Positions 33,465 through 35,111 of a stretch of DNA of 35,111 bases are shown here, one piece after another. A model generated the notes under the pieces. It worked only from the letters and a program-made list of their open reading frames with translations. It searched no databases and was not told the DNA's origin. The first letter of the stretch is position 1. The number at the start of each line of letters is the position of its first letter. This DNA is from Cryptosporangium minutisporangium. Its GTDB lineage: Bacteria; Actinomycetota; Actinomycetes; Mycobacteriales; Cryptosporangiaceae. The stretch is taken from positions 131,497 through 166,607 of the forward strand of contig NZ_BAAAYN010000024.1 in assembly GCF_039536245.1 (NCBI RefSeq), given 5' to 3'. The translations under genes were made by a program, and so were the position numbers.

Positions 33465-35111
33465 CCTCCACCGAACTGAGCCCGGCTGCCGACCGGCTGG
33501 CCTCCCTGCTGCCTGGCGTCTACCGCACCCGCGACGAGACCGTCGCCGGTCGGCCGCTCCGGGTGCTGCTCGAGGTGCTCGCCTCCCCGCTGGCCGAGCT
33601 GCAGGCCGCGATCGACCGGCTCCGCGACGACCACTTCGTCGAGCGGGCGGACCCGGCGGCGCTGCCACTGCTCGCCGAGCTGGTCGGCGCCCGGCTGCTC
33701 GGCGACGATCCGCGCACCAACCGCGGTGTCGTGGCCCGCACCGTCCACTGGCGCCGACGCAAGGGCACCGCGGCCGCGCTCACCGACGTGCTCCGCGTGA
33801 CCAGCGGGTGGGACACGGAGGTGGACGAAGCGTTCCGGTCGCTGCTCCAGACGCAAGACCTGGCCCACCCCCTGCCGTGGCGTGGCATGGTCGCGGTGCT
33901 CACCGACCCGATCGCGCTCGCCGACCCGCTGGCCCGCCGCGCACCGGCCGGGCGCGAACCGCGCCGGGCCGCGGAACCCAGCCGCCTGGCCGCCCGGCTG
34001 CCCGGTGAGAGCGTCGAGACGGCGCTGGCCCGGCTCGGTCGCGCCGACGCCGGTCTCCCGGCCGCCGCGCCCCGCACCGTGGACCTGCTGGGGTGGGCCC
34101 GGCCGGAGCAGACGGTGATCAGCACGGCGCGGTTCGACCAGGCCGAGCTGGACCGGGTCGAGCCCGGCGACCGGCGGCCGGTCGACGGCCCGGAACGCGG
34201 CTACCTGGGCCTGGTCCTCGACCCACGGGGCGGCGATCAGCCCCTGGTTGGACGGTCGCCTCTCACCGAGCCCGTCGCCGCGACGACCGAGCTGCACGAG
34301 CCGACCGCACCCGAACCGCCGACCGGGTTCCGGACGCATCTGCTCACCCCGACCGGACTGGCGCTGGACCCGGACGCCGCCGAGCGCGCCGACAGCATCG
34401 GCGTCTTCGTCGACGACGTCCGGGTCGTGGGCGGCGACCCGGTTCCGGCGGCCGGCGACGACCTCCGGATGGCGCCGCTGGGACCGGCGCCCCTGCTGCG
34501 GTTCGCGGACGCCGACCGTCCCGCACCCGGTGACGAGTGGACGCTCGGTCTGGTCGCGATCGGAGACCCGAGCCGAGTCGCGGCGGACGTGCTCGACGCC
34601 GAGCCCAACGGCGCGGTGACCGCGGCCAACCCCGGGCTGATCCGGGTGGTGGCCCGCCGCGGTGTCACCGGCCCGTCGGCGGTGTCGGACGCGGCGCAGG
34701 TGCCCAGGGCCGGAGCCACGATCGCGATCCGAGTGCGGCGGGCAGGCACCGACCAGGGACATCGTCGCGCCGCCGACGGCACCTGGCAGCGGTTCACGCT
34801 CGGCGAGGTCACCGGGGCACCGGCGAGCGACGCCACCGGCGTGGTGTCCGGCGGCACCCGGCTCGTCGCACGTCTCGAGCAGGCCACGGCCGGTGGGTTC
34901 GGACTCGCGCTCTGGCGTCCGGACTCGCCCGCGTCCCGGTGGACCTCCCGGCCCCTGCGGCTGGACGCTCTTCCAGCCGGCGACCGTCCGGCGGCCTCGG
35001 TGCCCGGCCCGGCGCTGGCCGCGCGCCGGATCGACGACGGCACGGTGCTGATCGTCGGACCGGCCACGGGCGGCACTACCGGGGCCTGGCGGATCCCGGA
35101 TCCGCTGGCCG
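33461..35111 (+). CDS. phage tail protein I-like baseplate wedge protein, partial (runs off window)
   Basis: GTG 33461 overlaps the preceding stop as GTGA. The frame stays open for 550 codons to the window edge, so the 3' end is missing. The N-terminal 150 residues match the tail protein I/gp7-like group of CIS: RLASLLPGVYRTRDE, RVLLEVLASPLAELQAAIDR, DPAALPLLAELVGARLLGD and VHWRRRKGTAAALTDVLRV. The rest is a beta-rich region of unknown fold (ERGYLGLVLDPRGGDQPLVG, SIGVFVDDVRVVGGD). It probably bridges the wedge to outer fibres. GGAGGAGG lies about 10 nt upstream. Confidence 0.87.
   Translation, partial: MTSTELSPAADRLASLLPGVYRTRDETVAGRPLRVLLEVLASPLAELQAAIDRLRDDHFVERADPAALPLLAELVGARLLGDDPRTNRGVVARTVHWRRRKGTAAALTDVLRVTSGWDTEVDEAFRSLLQTQDLAHPLPWRGMVAVLTDPIALADPLARRAPAGREPRRAAEPSRLAARLPGESVETALARLGRADAGLPAAAPRTVDLLGWARPEQTVISTARFDQAELDRVEPGDRRPVDGPERGYLGLVLDPRGGDQPLVGRSPLTEPVAATTELHEPTAPEPPTGFRTHLLTPTGLALDPDAAERADSIGVFVDDVRVVGGDPVPAAGDDLRMAPLGPAPLLRFADADRPAPGDEWTLGLVAIGDPSRVAADVLDAEPNGAVTAANPGLIRVVARRGVTGPSAVSDAAQVPRAGATIAIRVRRAGTDQGHRRAADGTWQRFTLGEVTGAPASDATGVVSGGTRLVARLEQATAGGFGLALWRPDSPASRWTSRPLRLDALPAGDRPAASVPGPALAARRIDDGTVLIVGPATGGTTGAWRIPDPLA

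Noticed and set aside
17116-35111. Intact prophage
   Set aside because: No integrase, capsid, portal, terminase or lysis genes are seen in the window; the hub and baseplate genes are of the CIS type.

Overview
The window is very GC-rich, with genes packed end to end, many GTG starts, many 4-nt ATGA/GTGA stop-start overlaps and several TANNNT -10 boxes placed 5-7 nt before a start codon (leaderless-type promoters). Together with a MEDS-domain anti-sigma-type ATPase, SARP-like and LuxR/NarL regulators and an actinobacterial-style contractile injection system, this points to a high-GC Actinomycetota chromosome (filamentous or Frankia/Cryptosporangium/Micromonospora-like). The genus cannot be fixed from sequence alone.

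Left part (1-15.7 kb) is metabolic and regulatory. A MEDS/HATPase sensor (194-1147) and an MFS exporter with a long Pro/Ala tail (1279-2898) are on the plus strand. The exporter ends 99 nt inside the convergent coxG gene. On the minus strand (10843 down to 2800) lies a complete carbon-monoxide-dehydrogenase-like (xanthine oxidase family) cluster. In transcription order it is coxD (MoxR AAA+), coxE (VWA), a GAF-wHTH-BTAD regulator, then coxS, coxL, coxM and coxG. CoxL has the AYRGAGR motif of form II enzymes, so CO may not be the real substrate. Divergent from coxD is a two-gene operon of a YheO-type regulator and a PLP aminotransferase, driven by a promoter overlapped by two tandem 17-bp palindromes. 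A lipoprotein (12721-13698) converges on an acyl-CoA dehydrogenase / HTD2-type hydratase pair on the minus strand (15711-13706).

Right part (15.9-35.1 kb) is all plus strand and reads as the structural half of a phage-tail-like contractile injection system (CIS). It opens with a NarL-type regulator whose receiver has lost its phospho-acceptor, and a 119-aa receiver-like orphan. Next is a LamG-like protein interrupted by one in-frame TAG. The structural genes follow: an enlarged sheath, two tube proteins, a gp26-type zinc-ribbon hub chaperone, a 67-aa protein, a CIS_tube/hub protein, a free-standing LysM-like protein, a gp27-type hub, gp25, a giant right-handed beta-helix fused to a baseplate-J wedge, a second baseplate-J protein and a tail-protein-I-like gene running off the end. 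Nearly all are translationally coupled. The AAA+ ATPase, tape measure, terminator cap, PAAR tip/spike and cargo are not in the window and may lie beyond 35111.

The most notable points are the amber codon in the middle of a LamG-like fold, the beta-helix/wedge fusion, the phosphorylation-dead regulator at the head of the CIS cluster, and two intergenic repeat-like spacers that each encode a mini-ORF coupled to both neighbours.
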